The notes: a model not told the origin generated them from the sequence alone. Positions 1 through 9,760 are shown, counted from the first letter of the stretch. The stretch: DNA of 64,000 bases from Luteimonas chenhongjianii (GCF_002327105.1 NZ_CP023406.1:1860001-1924000), one strand, 5' to 3'. Numbers and translations are program-made.

Positions 1-271
1 GTGGCCGCGGCGTCACCGTGCCGATCTCGACGAAGCCGAAGCCCAGCGCGAACAGGGCGTCGATGTGCTCGCCGTTCTTGTCGAGGCCGGCGGCAAGGCC
101 GACCGGATTGGCGAAGCGCAGGCCGAAGGCTTCGGTCGGCAACGGCTGCGGGGGCTTGGCCGCGAGCGACGACAGGCCCGTGCGATGCAGCGTATCGAGC
201 GCAGCCAGTGTCAGGCCGTGCGCGCGCTCGGGATCGAGCCGGAACAGCAGGGGGCGCAGGCTGGAATACAT
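1..271 (-). CDS. pyrD: Dihydroorotate dehydrogenase (quinone), N-terminal part
   Basis: Only the first 90 codons are in the window; the gene runs off the left edge. Class 2 dihydroorotate dehydrogenase oxidises dihydroorotate to orotate at the inner membrane, passing electrons to quinone (fourth step of pyrimidine synthesis). Reading the minus strand from the ATG at 271-269, the protein begins [18 protein letters not shown] and continues through [14 protein letters not shown] to [12 protein letters not shown]. The short N-terminal helix is typical of membrane-associated class 2 enzymes, and the AAGLDKNGE block with GTVTP is a family hallmark of the FMN-binding barrel. The start codon overlaps the stop of the upstream DUF4190 gene (TGATG), suggesting translational coupling. 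Identification rests on the N-terminal fragment only. Confidence 0.9.
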   Translation of the reverse strand, partial: MYSSLRPLLFRLDPERAHGLTLAALDTLHRTGLSSLAAKPPQPLPTEAFGLRFANPVGLAAGLDKNGEHIDALFALGFGFVEIGTVTPRP

Positions 272-561
272 CAGGACGTGGTGGCGATGACGGCGAACAG
301 GCCGCCGAAGAACAGCAGCACGAACAGCATGCCGACGATGGCGAGGGCGACCATCGTGTAGCCGAGGGTCAGGCCGGCAATTGCCAGACCATCGCCCTCG
401 AGCGTTTCCGGCTGGCGCCGGATCTCGGCACGGGCCAGGTGGCCGGTGACGATCGCCACGATGCTGCCGATGACCGGCAGCGCCGACCAGCCGAGGATCC
501 CCGCGACGAGGCTGATCACCGCCAAGGTGCTGCTGCGGCGCACCGCGAGCGGCGCGTTCAT
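271..561 (-). CDS. DUF4190 domain small membrane protein
   Basis: A 96-residue protein with two hydrophobic segments: one near residues 10-40 with the SLVAGILGW ... [15 protein letters not shown] pattern, and one near 65-95 with [10 protein letters not shown]. These two glycine-rich helices separated by a short polar stretch (ARAEIRR) are the DUF4190 signature. The family has no established function and is expected in the inner membrane. The ATG at 561 is chosen because the conserved helix begins soon after; an in-frame GTG at 570 is possible and neither has a clear ribosome site. The stop codon overlaps the pyrD start (TGATG), so the two genes are probably co-translated. Confidence 0.8.
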   Translation of the reverse strand: MNAPLAVRRSSTLAVISLVAGILGWSALPVIGSIVAIVTGHLARAEIRRQPETLEGDGLAIAGLTLGYTMVALAIVGMLFVLLFFGGLFAVIATTS

Positions 562-746
562 GCGAAACACCGCCGCACATCCGCATATGCCGCGCAGGGC
601 GTTGCGGTGGACAGACCGGCTGGAATGCGCAATGCCATCGGCAGCGGTCCAGGGAAGTCGGGGGAAGACACGATTATTCAGACACCGGGGTCAGGCGTGC
701 AAGCGCGCCGCGCCACGGACCTGTATCCGTGGCGCGATGCGGAACA

Positions 747-2282
747 TCACAGATCGAACTTGATGCCCTGCGCCAGCGGCAGCGCATCGGAGTAGTTGAT
801 CGTGTTGGTCTGACGACGCATGTACGCGCGCCAGGCATCCGAGCCCGATTCGCGGCCGCCGCCGGTTTCCTTCTCGCCACCGAATGCGCCGCCGATCTCG
901 GCGCCGGAGGTGCCGATATTGATGTTGGCAATGCCGCAGTCCGAACCCCAGGCCGAGAGGAATTGCTCGGACGCGCGCAGGTCGGTGGTGAACAATGCCG
1001 ACGACAGGCCCTGGGGCACGTCGTTCTGCATCGCGATCGCATCGTCCAGGTCGCTGTACTTCATGACGTAGAGGATCGGCGCGAAGGTTTCGGTCTGCAC
1101 CACTTCCGCATCGTTGGTGAGCCCGCTGACCAGCGCCGGCAGCACGAAGTTGCCCTTGCGGTCGGTGAGGGCCTTGCCGCCGCTCTCGATCGTGCCGCCG
1201 CTGGCCTTGGCCTTCTCGATCGCGTCGAGATAGGCCTGCACGCCTTCGCGGCTGTTGAGGGGGCCCATCAGGTTGGCTGCGTCGGTGGGATCGCCGATCC
1301 GCTTCTCGACCTGGCCGTAGGCGGTCTTGAGCTTGGCCAGCACGTCGTCGTAGATCGACTCGTGCACGAACAGCCGGCGCGTGGTGGTGCAGCGCTGGCC
1401 GGCCGTGCCGACCGCGCCGAACACGATCGCCGGGATCGCCAGCTTCAGGTCGGCGGTCGGGTCGACGATGATCGCGTTGTTGCCGCCGAGCTCGAGCAGG
1501 GAGCGGCCCATGCGCTTGGCGACACGCTCACCGACGTGGCGGCCGACCTTGGTCGAACCGGTGAAGCTGATCAGCGCGACGCGCTTGTCGTCGACGAACG
1601 CCTGCGCGAGATCGCTGCCGGCATCGTTGAAGAGGAAGAAGATGTCAGGGAAACCGCCGGCCTTGAGCGCGTCGTTGCAGATCTTCATCGAGGCGATCGC
1701 CGACAGCGGCGTCTTCGGCGACGGCTTCCAGATCGAGATGTTGCCGCAGACCGCCGCGACCAGCGCATTCCAGGCCCACACCGCGACCGGGAAATTGAAC
1801 GCGCTGATGATGCCGACCACGCCCATCGGATGCCACTGCTCGTACATGCGGTGGCCAGGGCGCTCGGAATGCATGGTCAGGCCGTAGAGCTGGCGCGACA
1901 GGCCGACGGCGAATTCGCCGATGTCGATCATTTCCTGGACTTCGCCGTCGCCTTCCGGCTTGGACTTGCCCATTTCCAGCGCGACCAGCGAACCCAGTGC
2001 GTCCTTGTGCGTGCGCAGCGCCTCGGCGCACAGGCGCACGGCTTCGCCGCGGCGCGGCGCGGGCGTCTTGCGCCATTCGCGGAACGCGGCCTGGGCGCGG
2101 GTGACGATCCGCTCGTAGTCGGCTTCCGACGTCGCCAGCACCTGGCCCAGCACTTCGCCATTGGTCGGGTTGACCGGCTCGAGGATGCCGGCATCACGGC
2201 CGTCGGCCCATTCGCCATTGCCGAGATAGGTGCCCGATTCGGTGGCCTGAAGGCCGAGCGCGGTGAGGACGGGATGGGGCAT
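747..2282 (-). CDS. amaB: Aldehyde dehydrogenase, ALDH7/AmaB type (L-piperidine-6-carboxylate dehydrogenase)
   Basis: A 511-residue NAD-dependent aldehyde dehydrogenase of the antiquitin (ALDH7) class, which oxidises 2-aminoadipate 6-semialdehyde (in equilibrium with piperidine-6-carboxylate) to 2-aminoadipate in lysine catabolism. The general-base Glu is E264 in LLELGGNNA and the nucleophile is C298 in GTAGQRCTT; the NAD-site lysine lies in IWKPSPKTP. GKSKPEGDGEVQE and GTSGAEIGGAFGGEK are features of the ALDH7 branch rather than betaine-aldehyde or succinate-semialdehyde enzymes. The ATG at 2282 is preceded by AAGGAG at good spacing, so the longer upstream reading frame is rejected. No partner genes for lysine degradation are adjacent, so the substrate is inferred from family membership. 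Confidence 0.85.
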   Translation of the reverse strand: MPHPVLTALGLQATESGTYLGNGEWADGRDAGILEPVNPTNGEVLGQVLATSEADYERIVTRAQAAFREWRKTPAPRRGEAVRLCAEALRTHKDALGSLVALEMGKSKPEGDGEVQEMIDIGEFAVGLSRQLYGLTMHSERPGHRMYEQWHPMGVVGIISAFNFPVAVWAWNALVAAVCGNISIWKPSPKTPLSAIASMKICNDALKAGGFPDIFFLFNDAGSDLAQAFVDDKRVALISFTGSTKVGRHVGERVAKRMGRSLLELGGNNAIIVDPTADLKLAIPAIVFGAVGTAGQRCTTTRRLFVHESIYDDVLAKLKTAYGQVEKRIGDPTDAANLMGPLNSREGVQAYLDAIEKAKASGGTIESGGKALTDRKGNFVLPALVSGLTNDAEVVQTETFAPILYVMKYSDLDDAIAMQNDVPQGLSSALFTTDLRASEQFLSAWGSDCGIANINIGTSGAEIGGAFGGEKETGGGRESGSDAWRAYMRRQTNTINYSDALPLAQGIKFDL

Positions 2283-2384
2283 GCGGAAAAACTCCTTGTG
2301 ACGGCGTGGCCGGGAGGACCGGAACGCGGGGGATGCGCAGGCCATCGGGCGCGAGGCGCCGGCGGCTCAGGGATGATCGCGCTC

Positions 2385-2461
2385 TGGTGACCCCGGCCCG
2401 ATTCGAACGGGCGACCTGTCCCTTAGGAGGGGACCGCTCTATCCAGCTGAGCTACGGGGCC
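2385..2461 (-). tRNA. tRNA-Arg (anticodon CCT)
   Basis: On the minus strand a 77-nt cloverleaf can be folded. The acceptor stem GGCCCCG pairs with CGGGGTC (one G-T pair) and is followed by discriminator A and an encoded CCA end. The D arm contains AGCTCAGCTGGATAGAGC, the anticodon stem GTCCC/GGGAC carries loop CTCCTAA (anticodon CCT), and the T arm contains GTTCGAATC. It decodes AGG, a rare codon in such high-GC genomes. No integrase or attachment-site duplication is visible beside it. Confidence 0.96.
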
Positions 2462-2865
2462 TGGAAGCCGTACAGGATACCGGAGTGCCGCCATGCGGGC
2501 CAAACCGCGGCTAGGCGCGGTGGGCCGGCATCAGCCGGGCGTGGTCGCCGGCTCGCGCATCGCGCCCGGCCTGGCCGCACCATGCACGCCCGCCCGCAGG
2601 CCCGGCCGATGTCGGCAGGGCGCATTCGACCGCATCGGCATCGGCGTCGGCCGGCGCCAGTCCATGCATGTCGTGCTGGCGTTGGCCCGGATGAGCTTCC
2701 GCGTACGGGGCGCGGCCTGATCCCGCCGTGATCCACGTCTGGCCGCCTTCTGGTCCCGCATCGGCCCACTCCAGGTAATTCACGCGCTGGAGCGTGGGAC
2801 GCCGGCAGGCGAAATCGCCGGCCGACGCATAATGGAACGCTTCCCCCGAGCAGAAGGTAGCGTCG
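2462..2865. other. Intergenic stretch without a convincing gene
   Basis: About 400 bases between the tRNA and the metallophosphoesterase gene. Reading frames are open in several phases, as expected at this GC content, but none has a ribosome site, a domain pattern or family-like composition. One minus-strand frame contains RVNYLEWADAGPEGG, faintly like the start of an alpha/beta hydrolase, but it degenerates at once; it could be a decayed fragment or chance. Confidence 0.4.
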
Positions 2866-4419
2866 ATGCGGCATGTTCTCCGGCTTGCGCAGATCCCGCT
2901 GGCGATCGTGTTGCTCGCGCCCGCGGCAGGGGCTGCGATGGCCTGCGATGCGGGACGCGTGGTCGACGATGCCGGTGCAGGCATCGCCGGCGTCCGCGTG
3001 TCTGACGGGCGTCGCATCGTCGAGACCGCGGCCGATGGCCGCTTCACCGGCCTGGGGGGCCGGGATGCGCCGGTCTTCGTGATCAAGCCCGCCGGCTGGA
3101 CGCTGCCGCGCGCCGGGGCCAATCCGGCGTTCTGGCGGGCGCCCGCTGCGCGTGGCGCGGCCTGCACGTTCACGCTGCAGGCCGGCGAGGCGGAAGGGAC
3201 GCTCGATGTGGCGGTATTCGCCGATCCGCAGACCGCGAGCGAAGCGGAAGTCGGCTACTACGACCGCAGCGTCGTCGAGGCCGCACGTCGCGCCGGGCCG
3301 TTCGGCCTGGGTTTGATGCTTGGCGATGTCACCAACGACGAGCCCGCGCTGTATCCGGTGATCGACGCTGCGACCGCGCGCGTCGGTTCGCCGTGGCTGC
3401 ACGCCCCCGGCAATCACGATCTCGATTTCAGCGCGTCGGACGACCGCGGTTCCACCGCCTCGTTCCGCGCGGCCTACGGGCCCGAGACCTATGCCTGGGA
3501 AACGCCGCAGGCCTCGTTCCTGGTGCTCGACAACGTGATCCACCAGCCCGGGCAGCGACCGGGCTATGTCGGCGGGCTGCGCGAGGACCAGTTCGAGTTC
3601 CTCGAGGCCTACCTGCAGGCCGCGCCGCGCGACCGGCTGCTGGTGGTCGCCGCGCACGTGCCCTGGTTCGACACCGCGGCCGGCGGAGCACCCGAGACCA
3701 TGCGCAGCGCCGATCGCGCGCGCCTGTTCGCGGCCCTGCAGCACTTCGACCGCGTGCTGCTGCTGACCGGCCATCGCCACACCCAGCAACACGTCCGCCA
3801 CGACGCCGGGAGCGACTGGCACGGCGCGGCGCCGCTGCACGAGTACAACGTCGGCGCGGCCAGCGGTGCGTTCTGGAGCGGCGCGCCGGATGCGCAGGGC
3901 ATTCCCGATGCGACGATGGCCGACGGTACCCCGAACGGCTTTGCCAGCCTGCGCATCGATCCGGATGGCGGATACCGGTTGGCCTGGCATCCGGCACGCG
4001 ACACCGCCGCCGATCCAGCGACGACGCAGGCGATGGCACTGCATGCGCCACGCGTGCTGCGTCAGGGCGCGTATCCGGCCTGGGGCGTCTACGCCAATGT
4101 CTATATGGGCGAGGCGGATACCCGGGTCGAGTTCCGCGTCGGGGATGGCGACTGGACGCCGATGCGCCGCGTCGAGCGCGCCGATCCGCGCCTGCTGCTC
4201 GAGAACGCGCGCGACGATCTGGCCGACGCCCTGCGCGGCCGCGACCGCTCGCCCGAGGCGGTGCCGTCGCTGCACCTGTGGCGTGCTGCGCTGCCGACCG
4301 ATCTCGCGACCGGCGAGCACGAGGTCGAGGTGCGTGCCTTCGATCCCTGGCAGGGCGAGCAGCGCGCCCGCACGCGCTATCGGCTCGACCGCTTCGATGA
4401 CGCCGCGCGCGCGCCATAA
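2866..4419 (+). CDS. Exported calcineurin-like metallophosphoesterase
   Basis: A 517-residue protein with an N-terminal signal peptide (hydrophobic stretch LAIVLLAPAAGAAMA) followed by a short carboxypeptidase-regulatory-like beta domain (about residues 30-110). A calcineurin-like phosphoesterase domain follows (about 115-360), then a C-terminal beta domain typical of the calcineurin-like C-terminal families. The metal-site blocks are recognisable: LMLGDVTND (GDxxxD), PGNHDLDF (GNHD), AAHVPWF and LTGHRH (GHxH). The first block reads FADPQ instead of the usual DxH, a variant seen in this subgroup. It probably hydrolyses a phosphoester in the periplasm; the substrate cannot be told. AAGG lies a suitable distance before the ATG at 2866. 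Confidence 0.82.
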   Translation: MRHVLRLAQIPLAIVLLAPAAGAAMACDAGRVVDDAGAGIAGVRVSDGRRIVETAADGRFTGLGGRDAPVFVIKPAGWTLPRAGANPAFWRAPAARGAACTFTLQAGEAEGTLDVAVFADPQTASEAEVGYYDRSVVEAARRAGPFGLGLMLGDVTNDEPALYPVIDAATARVGSPWLHAPGNHDLDFSASDDRGSTASFRAAYGPETYAWETPQASFLVLDNVIHQPGQRPGYVGGLREDQFEFLEAYLQAAPRDRLLVVAAHVPWFDTAAGGAPETMRSADRARLFAALQHFDRVLLLTGHRHTQQHVRHDAGSDWHGAAPLHEYNVGAASGAFWSGAPDAQGIPDATMADGTPNGFASLRIDPDGGYRLAWHPARDTAADPATTQAMALHAPRVLRQGAYPAWGVYANVYMGEADTRVEFRVGDGDWTPMRRVERADPRLLLENARDDLADALRGRDRSPEAVPSLHLWRAALPTDLATGEHEVEVRAFDPWQGEQRARTRYRLDRFDDAARAP

Positions 4420-4530
4420 GCGCGGCGCTGGCGGATCCACCATGGCCGGCGCATCGCCGCGGCGCGGCGCGGGAGGCCCGTAACCTGCAGCCGGCGGCGC
4501 ATCACCCGTCGACGGCGCAGCAGTCGCCGC

Positions 4531-5220
4531 TCAGCGGATCGCGTCGATCTGGTCGAACGTGGTCACGCGCGGATGGCCATTGGCCGCCGTCGCATCGCGC
4601 GGTGTCGGGTAGTCATCCAGCCGGTCGACCAGGATCGTGCGCATGCCGGCGTCGCGCGCGGCATCCAGCTCTTCGACCACGTCCGACAGGAACAGCACCT
4701 CCGCCGGGGCGGCGTCGAGCGCGTCGGCGATGCGCGCATAGCTGTCGGCATCGCGCTTGCCGCCAACTTCGGTGTCGAACCAGTTGGAGAACAGGCCGGT
4801 CAGGTCGCCCGCATCGCTGTGGCCGAAGAACAGCTTCTGCGCAGGCACCGAGCCCGACGAGTACACCGCGAGCGTCTCCCCGGCTTCGTGCCAGCGGCGC
4901 AGCGCCGGGGCCGCGTCGGGATAGATGTGCGCAGTGAAATCCGCATCGCGATAGCCGCTCGACCAGATCATGCCCTGCAGCGCCTTGAGCGCCGTGTGCT
5001 TGCGGTCGGCGTCGATCCAGCCCTGCAGTGTTTCGACGATCATCGCGTCGTCGCACATCGCGCCGTGCTCGGTTGCGACCACGTCCAGCCAGTGCCGCAC
5101 CTCGGGATCGTTGCCATGCGCGGCGACGAAGCCGGGCAGGGCGCGGCGCGCATACGGGAACAGCACGTCCTTGACGAAGGAAATGCTGCTGGTGGTGCCT
5201 TCGATATCGGTCAGGATCAT
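4531..5220 (-). CDS. mtnC: Enolase-phosphatase E1 (acireductone synthase)
   Basis: A 229-residue HAD-superfamily enzyme of the methionine salvage pathway. It enolises and dephosphorylates 2,3-diketo-5-methylthiopentyl-1-phosphate to acireductone. The N-terminus [14 protein letters not shown] carries the family-specific DIEGTT motif; [15 protein letters not shown] holds the second HAD motif; GGKRDADSY and [10 protein letters not shown] hold the Lys and the acidic motif binding Mg2+. Length is normal. It lies in the same orientation as mtnD and mtnB upstream, in the salvage order mtnB-mtnD-mtnC, but 237 bases separate it from mtnD, so separate transcription is possible. mtnA and mtnK are not in the window. 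Confidence 0.95.
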   Translation of the reverse strand: MILTDIEGTTSSISFVKDVLFPYARRALPGFVAAHGNDPEVRHWLDVVATEHGAMCDDAMIVETLQGWIDADRKHTALKALQGMIWSSGYRDADFTAHIYPDAAPALRRWHEAGETLAVYSSGSVPAQKLFFGHSDAGDLTGLFSNWFDTEVGGKRDADSYARIADALDAAPAEVLFLSDVVEELDAARDAGMRTILVDRLDDYPTPRDATAANGHPRVTTFDQIDAIR

Positions 5221-5457
5221 CCGCGCGTCAGCCGGTTCGGGGGCGTTGAAGTGTAAGCCGTCGCCATGTCATGCCGGCAGCCGACTCCGGGCGTTTCAGC
5301 GCTCACCACGAGCGTGCAGTGGCTGTCGTCGCCGTGCGCTCCTGGCGGGGCGCCATGGGTCGTGGCTGCGCACACCGTCCCGGGACGCCCGCTGCAGATA
5401 CGCCGCTCGGTGGCTGGCCGCGCACGGGATCGTGGGGCCGGCCGAACGACCTGGTCG

Positions 5458-6012
5458 TCAGCGCGTATCCGGCTCGTAGCGCGGGAATTTCTGCGCGATG
5501 TCGGAGCCGGTGAAATGACCGATCCAGCCGTCGGGCTGCTCGAAGAAGCGGATCGCGACGAAGCGCGGTTCGCTGCCCATGTCGAACCAGTGGGTCACAC
5601 CGTCGGGCACGCCGATCAGATCGTCCTTCACGCACTCGATTTCGTAGACCTTGCCGTCGACATGCAGGGTGAACAGCCCCGAGCCTTCGACGAAGAAACG
5701 CACCTCGTCTTCCTTGTGGAAGTGCTCGTCGAGGAATTTGGCGCGCAGTTCCTCGCGCTTGGGGTTGTCGGGCGCGATGCTGATCACATCGACCGACTTG
5801 AACCCGCGCTCGGCGCTGATGCGGTCGATGTCGGCCTTGTAGGCGGCGATGACCTCGTCGGGGCTGGCCCCGGCCGCGACGGGCGCTGCCGCCTGCCAGC
5901 GTTCGAAGGTCACGCCGATCGCCTGCAGTTCACGGGCGATCGCGTCGCCATCGCGGCTGTCGAAGAGCGGCGTGTCGGGTGCGGTGTCGGCGAAGATGCG
6001 GAGGCGGCTCAT
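5458..6012 (-). CDS. mtnD: Acireductone dioxygenase
   Basis: A 184-residue cupin enzyme that cleaves acireductone with O2. The Fe-bound form yields the keto acid precursor of methionine; the Ni form yields methylthiopropionate and CO. The metal ligands are visible: H97, H99 and E103 in [10 protein letters not shown] and H141 in GVTHWF. The preceding helix-rich N-terminus and the [13 protein letters not shown] strand fit the family. The ATG at 6012 (MSRLRIF) is preferred over an in-frame ATG 19 codons upstream, which would add a low-complexity extension. It sits between mtnB and mtnC. Confidence 0.95.
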   Translation of the reverse strand: MSRLRIFADTAPDTPLFDSRDGDAIARELQAIGVTFERWQAAAPVAAGASPDEVIAAYKADIDRISAERGFKSVDVISIAPDNPKREELRAKFLDEHFHKEDEVRFFVEGSGLFTLHVDGKVYEIECVKDDLIGVPDGVTHWFDMGSEPRFVAIRFFEQPDGWIGHFTGSDIAQKFPRYEPDTR

Positions 6013-6128
6013 GGGACTGGCTCGGGGCGCTTGCGGGGCGTGCAGACTAGCAAAGCCGTGCCGGCGCAACGTTGACCGGGGCGGAACACAGCGCCCTCAC
6101 TGACGTGCGGTGCGAAGCTGCGCGGAAT

Positions 6129-6773
6129 TCAGCTGCGTACGCCGAGCCGGCGCAGCTCCAGTTCGCAGTGCAGCAGGAACTCGAACGCCTCCAGGTGCCG
6201 CCGGGCCTCGGCCATGTCGCGGCCCCAGGCATAGAGACCATGACCATCGATCAGATAGCCCCACATCGGCCCGGCATCGAGCAGGGCGTCGACCTGCGCC
6301 GACAGCACCCGCATGTCCTGGCTGTTGGGCAGCACCGGAACATCGATCGCGATCTCGTGGGTGCTGTTGCCGGCAAAGGCCTTCAACAGTTCATAGCCTG
6401 CCAGGCGCACGTGTCCGGCGCCGGCGAACAGGCGCGAGGCGATGGTCTGGGTCGGTGAATGCGTATGCAGGATGCAGCCGATCTCCGGGAACCGGCGGTA
6501 GAGCTGGGTATGGAGCAGCGTCTCGGCCGAAGGCCGGTGTTCGCTGCCGACAGCCCGCCCTTCGAAGTCGACGACCATGATGTCGTTTTCCCCGAGCCGG
6601 CCCTTGTCGCGGCCGGAGACCGTGATCGCGGCATGGCGATCATCGAGGCGGCGCGAGAAATTGCTGCTGGTCGCAGGGGTCCAGCCGGCCTGGGCGAGTT
6701 CGCGGATATTGACGATCAACTCGCCTGCGAGTTCGCGCAGACGGTGGGTGTCGTAAGGAGGCGTGTCTGACAT
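6129..6773 (-). CDS. mtnB: Methylthioribulose-1-phosphate dehydratase
   Basis: A 214-residue zinc enzyme of the class II aldolase/adducin fold. It dehydrates 5-methylthioribulose-1-phosphate to the diketo phosphate that MtnC uses. Family marks are the N-terminal [14 protein letters not shown], the active-site acid in PSAETLLH, the zinc pair H103/H105 in [10 protein letters not shown] and a third His in [11 protein letters not shown]. Length is normal. It is the most upstream of three collinear salvage genes; 116 bases separate it from mtnD. No SAM riboswitch-like structure was seen in front of it. Confidence 0.95.
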   Translation of the reverse strand: MSDTPPYDTHRLRELAGELIVNIRELAQAGWTPATSSNFSRRLDDRHAAITVSGRDKGRLGENDIMVVDFEGRAVGSEHRPSAETLLHTQLYRRFPEIGCILHTHSPTQTIASRLFAGAGHVRLAGYELLKAFAGNSTHEIAIDVPVLPNSQDMRVLSAQVDALLDAGPMWGYLIDGHGLYAWGRDMAEARRHLEAFEFLLHCELELRRLGVRS

Positions 6774-6857
6774 GGCGTGAAGTCTAGCGTGCCGGGCATG
6801 CCGTCCGCGCGGCCCGCAGGTTTCGGACCGTGCTGCCTGGCGCCTTGGCGGCGCGGC

Positions 6858-8159
6858 TCACTTTGCGGTCTGGCCGCGCCGCGGGAAGCCGCGGTATGCA
6901 GCCCAGGCCAGCAGGCAGATGATCAGCGCGCCCATCAGCGTGTCGATCGGCGTCGACCAGATCAGCAGGCCACAGGCGAGCAGCGCACACATGCCGAGGA
7001 TGCGGTCGCGCGGCCCCGCCGGACGCTCGGGATTGCCCAGGAGCAGGCTCAGGCCAGCGGCGGCGTAGGCCACGACCACCAGGGTGACCGCCATGTTGAT
7101 GATGGTCTCGAACTGGGTCCCGACCGTGTCCGATACGGTAGCGAAGGCGATGATCGTCATCGAGATCACCACGGCCAGCAGGCCCTGACCGGCGGCGCCG
7201 TTGGGGAGCAGGTGTCCGAAAAACCGCGGCAGGAAGCCGCGATGCGCCGCGCGCGCGCCGGATTCGCCCGTCACCAGCAGCCAGCCGCCCAGCGTGCCGG
7301 TGGCCTTGAGCGCGGCCGCCGCGGCGATCACCGGGATCGCCCAGGCCCCGAACATCTGTCCGGCGACCAGGGCGAACGGCGCGCTCGACTCGGCGAGTTC
7401 CTCGACCGGCACGATGCCCATCATCAGCACCGAGGACACCATGTAGACGACGCCCGCAAGCAGGATGCCGCCGAGGGTCGCGATCGGCACGTTGCGCTTG
7501 GGATTACGGACCACGCCGGCCACCATCGCGCCGGTCTCCAGGCCGATGAAGGCCCAGAACACCGTGGCCAGGGAACCGAACGCGACCGCGGCGTCGGACT
7601 CGCCACTGACGTTCCAGCCCGCGAAGTAGATCGAGGAGTCGAAATAGGCCCAGCCGGCGATCAGGACCGCGGCGATCGGCAGCAGGCCGAAGACCACGCA
7701 GAACGACTGGAAGTGCGCGATGGTGCGCGGCCCCAGCAGGTTCAGCGCGAGCATCGACCAGATCAGCAGGATCTGTCCGGTCAGCTGTACACCGGGACCG
7801 TCGCTCACCGGTAGCAGGATCACCAGATACCCGATGGCGGCGACCGCGATCGCGTTGTTGCCGATCCACGAGGAGAGCCAGTACGCCGTGGTGGCGAGGA
7901 AGCCCATGTCCCGGCCGAGGCTCGGGCGGATGTAGTCGTCGGGCGATGTGAGATCGGGATACTGGCGCGCCAATCGCGCGAACGCGCCGCCCAGCGCGAC
8001 GGCGAGCACGGTCCCGATCAGCCACGAGAACACGGTGACCGCACCCGACCGCGCGAGCGTTGCCGGCAGCAGGAAGAACCCCGAGCCGATCATGTTGTTG
8101 GCCACCATGAAGGTCGCCAGTACCGGGCCGATCTGCTTGACGTTGGAGGTCGTGGACAT
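6858..8159 (-). CDS. APC-family amino-acid antiporter, AdiC/CadB-like
   Basis: A 433-residue inner-membrane transporter with about twelve hydrophobic segments. The first segment carries GSGFFLLP, matching the GxGxxxLP unwound substrate-binding helix of basic amino acid/polyamine antiporters (AdiC, PotE, CadB). The sixth contains AFIGLETGAMVAG, where AdiC-like proteins have their substrate-contacting aromatic. It probably exchanges amino acids or amines; no decarboxylase gene is adjacent, so substrate and physiological role are open. A second APC permease follows upstream in the same orientation. The start has only a weak ribosome site. Confidence 0.82.
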   Translation of the reverse strand: MSTTSNVKQIGPVLATFMVANNMIGSGFFLLPATLARSGAVTVFSWLIGTVLAVALGGAFARLARQYPDLTSPDDYIRPSLGRDMGFLATTAYWLSSWIGNNAIAVAAIGYLVILLPVSDGPGVQLTGQILLIWSMLALNLLGPRTIAHFQSFCVVFGLLPIAAVLIAGWAYFDSSIYFAGWNVSGESDAAVAFGSLATVFWAFIGLETGAMVAGVVRNPKRNVPIATLGGILLAGVVYMVSSVLMMGIVPVEELAESSAPFALVAGQMFGAWAIPVIAAAAALKATGTLGGWLLVTGESGARAAHRGFLPRFFGHLLPNGAAGQGLLAVVISMTIIAFATVSDTVGTQFETIINMAVTLVVVAYAAAGLSLLLGNPERPAGPRDRILGMCALLACGLLIWSTPIDTLMGALIICLLAWAAYRGFPRRGQTAK

Positions 8160-8211
8160 GGGGGTGATCCGCGAGGGGGCGGCGACGGCCGCTGGTCGGA
8201 GGCTCTAAGGG

Positions 8212-8240
8212 CACACGGCCCGCGCGGGGCGGGCCGTGTG
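8212..8240 (-). terminator. GC-rich hairpin after the cationic amino-acid permease gene
   Basis: A perfect 12-bp stem (8212-8223 with 8229-8240) and a 5-nt loop lie just beyond the stop of the permease at 8249 and before the next minus-strand gene. There is no clear T-run, so it may act as an RNA-stabilising hairpin rather than a classical terminator. Confidence 0.5.
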
Positions 8241-8248
8241 GCGGCGGA

Positions 8249-9760
8249 TCAGCGCTGCGGCAATTGCTGCCGGAGCTTGCTGTGCTTGTAACCGTAGAGG
8301 AAGTAGATGGTGAACCCGATGATGGTCCACGCCAGCAGCACCATCCAGTTCAGCAGCGGCATCGTGGCGACCAGGCCGAGGCATGCGGCCACGCCGAGGG
8401 TGCCGACGACGAACACGGCCGGCACCCGGAACGGGCGGTGCAGGTCGGGCTGGGTGCGACGCAGGACCATCACGCCCAGGCACACGGTGGCGAACGCGAC
8501 CAGGGTGCCCATCGAGACCACGTCGCCCAGCAGCTGGATCGGCAGGAACGCCGCCATGACGGCTGCGACAAGCGCCACCAGCACCGTGCCCTTGTGCGGC
8601 GTGCGGAAGCGCGCGTGGATGGCGCCGAAGAAGCGCGGCAGCAGGCCGTCCTGCGCCATCGAGAAGAAGATGCGCGGCTGGCCCATCAGCATCACCAGGA
8701 TGACCGTGGTCAGGCCGGCGATCGCGCCGATCTCCACCAGCGTCTTGAGCCACAGCAGGCTCGGAAATGCCTCGAGCGCCGTGGCGACGGGCTTGGCCGT
8801 GCCGAGCGTGGTGTAGGGCACCATGCCGGTCAGCACCGCCGATACCGCGATGTAGATCACCGTGCACAGGAACAGCGAGCCGAGGATGCCGATCGGCATG
8901 TCGCGCTGCGGGTTCTTGACCTCCTGCGCCGCCGTCGAGACCGCGTCGAAGCCGATGTAGGCGAAGAACACGATCGACGCCCCGCGCAGCACGCCTTCCC
9001 AGCCGAAGCGGTCGCCGCCCTGGTTCTCGGGGATGAAGGGGAGCCAGTTCTCGGCGTTGATGTACTGGAAGCCGAAGGCCAGCAGCAGCAGGATGACCAG
9101 CACCTTGATCGACACGATGATCGCGTTCGCGGTCGCCGACTGGGTGATGCCCACGTAGCAGAGGATGCCGACCGCGCCGATGATCAGCACCGCCGGCAGG
9201 TTGAACAGCGCGCCGGTGGTGACGAACTTGCCGAATTCGCACGCGCCGGCCTGCGCCGCCTCATGCGTACAGAAGTTGATCGGCGCCTGGGTCAGTGCTG
9301 CCGGCAGGTGCACGCCGAGACTGTCGAGGAAGCTGACCGTATAGCCCGACCAGCCGACCGCGACGGTCGACGCCGCGAACAGATATTCGAGTACCAGGCT
9401 CCAGCCGACGAACCAGGCAAGTGCCTCGCCCAGCGTCGCGTAGGTGTAGCTGTAGGCGCTGCCCGAGGCGGGAATCATGGCCGCGAACTCGGCGTAGCAC
9501 AGGCCCGCCATCGCGCAGGCGAAGCCGGCGATGACAAAGCTCAGCATGATCGCCGGGCCGGCGTGATTGGCGGCGGCGGTACCGGTGATGACGAAGATGC
9601 CCGCGCCGATCACCGCGCCCAGTCCGAGCATCACGAGGTGCTTCGCGGTCAGGGTGCGCTTGAAGCCCACTTCGCCAGACAGACTGCCTTCGACAGGTTC
9701 GCCGGCATCGACATGCGGCTGCGCCTCGATAGGCTTGGTGATCATCAGGTTCTTGAACAT
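8249..9760 (-). CDS. APC-family cationic amino-acid permease (YfnA/CAT type)
   Basis: A 503-residue inner-membrane permease. After a cytoplasmic N-terminus (about 50 residues) come about twelve to fourteen hydrophobic helices. The first has GLGAVIGAGIFVITG, the glycine-rich binding helix of CAT-type permeases; a later one has VFFAYIGFDAVSTAAQEVKNPQRD, the strongly conserved sixth helix and loop of this family. It most likely imports amino acids by proton symport; specificity is not readable. The ATG at 9760 has GGGGAG just upstream, ruling out the longer reading frame. It lies upstream of a second APC gene with a hairpin between them. Confidence 0.87.
   Translation of the reverse strand: MFKNLMITKPIEAQPHVDAGEPVEGSLSGEVGFKRTLTAKHLVMLGLGAVIGAGIFVITGTAAANHAGPAIMLSFVIAGFACAMAGLCYAEFAAMIPASGSAYSYTYATLGEALAWFVGWSLVLEYLFAASTVAVGWSGYTVSFLDSLGVHLPAALTQAPINFCTHEAAQAGACEFGKFVTTGALFNLPAVLIIGAVGILCYVGITQSATANAIIVSIKVLVILLLLAFGFQYINAENWLPFIPENQGGDRFGWEGVLRGASIVFFAYIGFDAVSTAAQEVKNPQRDMPIGILGSLFLCTVIYIAVSAVLTGMVPYTTLGTAKPVATALEAFPSLLWLKTLVEIGAIAGLTTVILVMLMGQPRIFFSMAQDGLLPRFFGAIHARFRTPHKGTVLVALVAAVMAAFLPIQLLGDVVSMGTLVAFATVCLGVMVLRRTQPDLHRPFRVPAVFVVGTLGVAACLGLVATMPLLNWMVLLAWTIIGFTIYFLYGYKHSKLRQQLPQR

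Noticed and set aside
2385..2461. tRNA-Arg as an attachment site for a genomic island
   Set aside because: No integrase and no second copy of the tRNA 3' end were seen nearby; both flanks look like ordinary core genes.
2511..2830. Possible alpha/beta hydrolase fragment on the minus strand (VNYLEWADAG)
   Set aside because: Only about ten residues look family-like; no catalytic motif follows and the frame has no start signal.
5221..5457. Riboswitch or small gene between mtnC and mtnD
   Set aside because: No SAM-riboswitch-like stem pattern and no credible short frame were found; the gap seems featureless.
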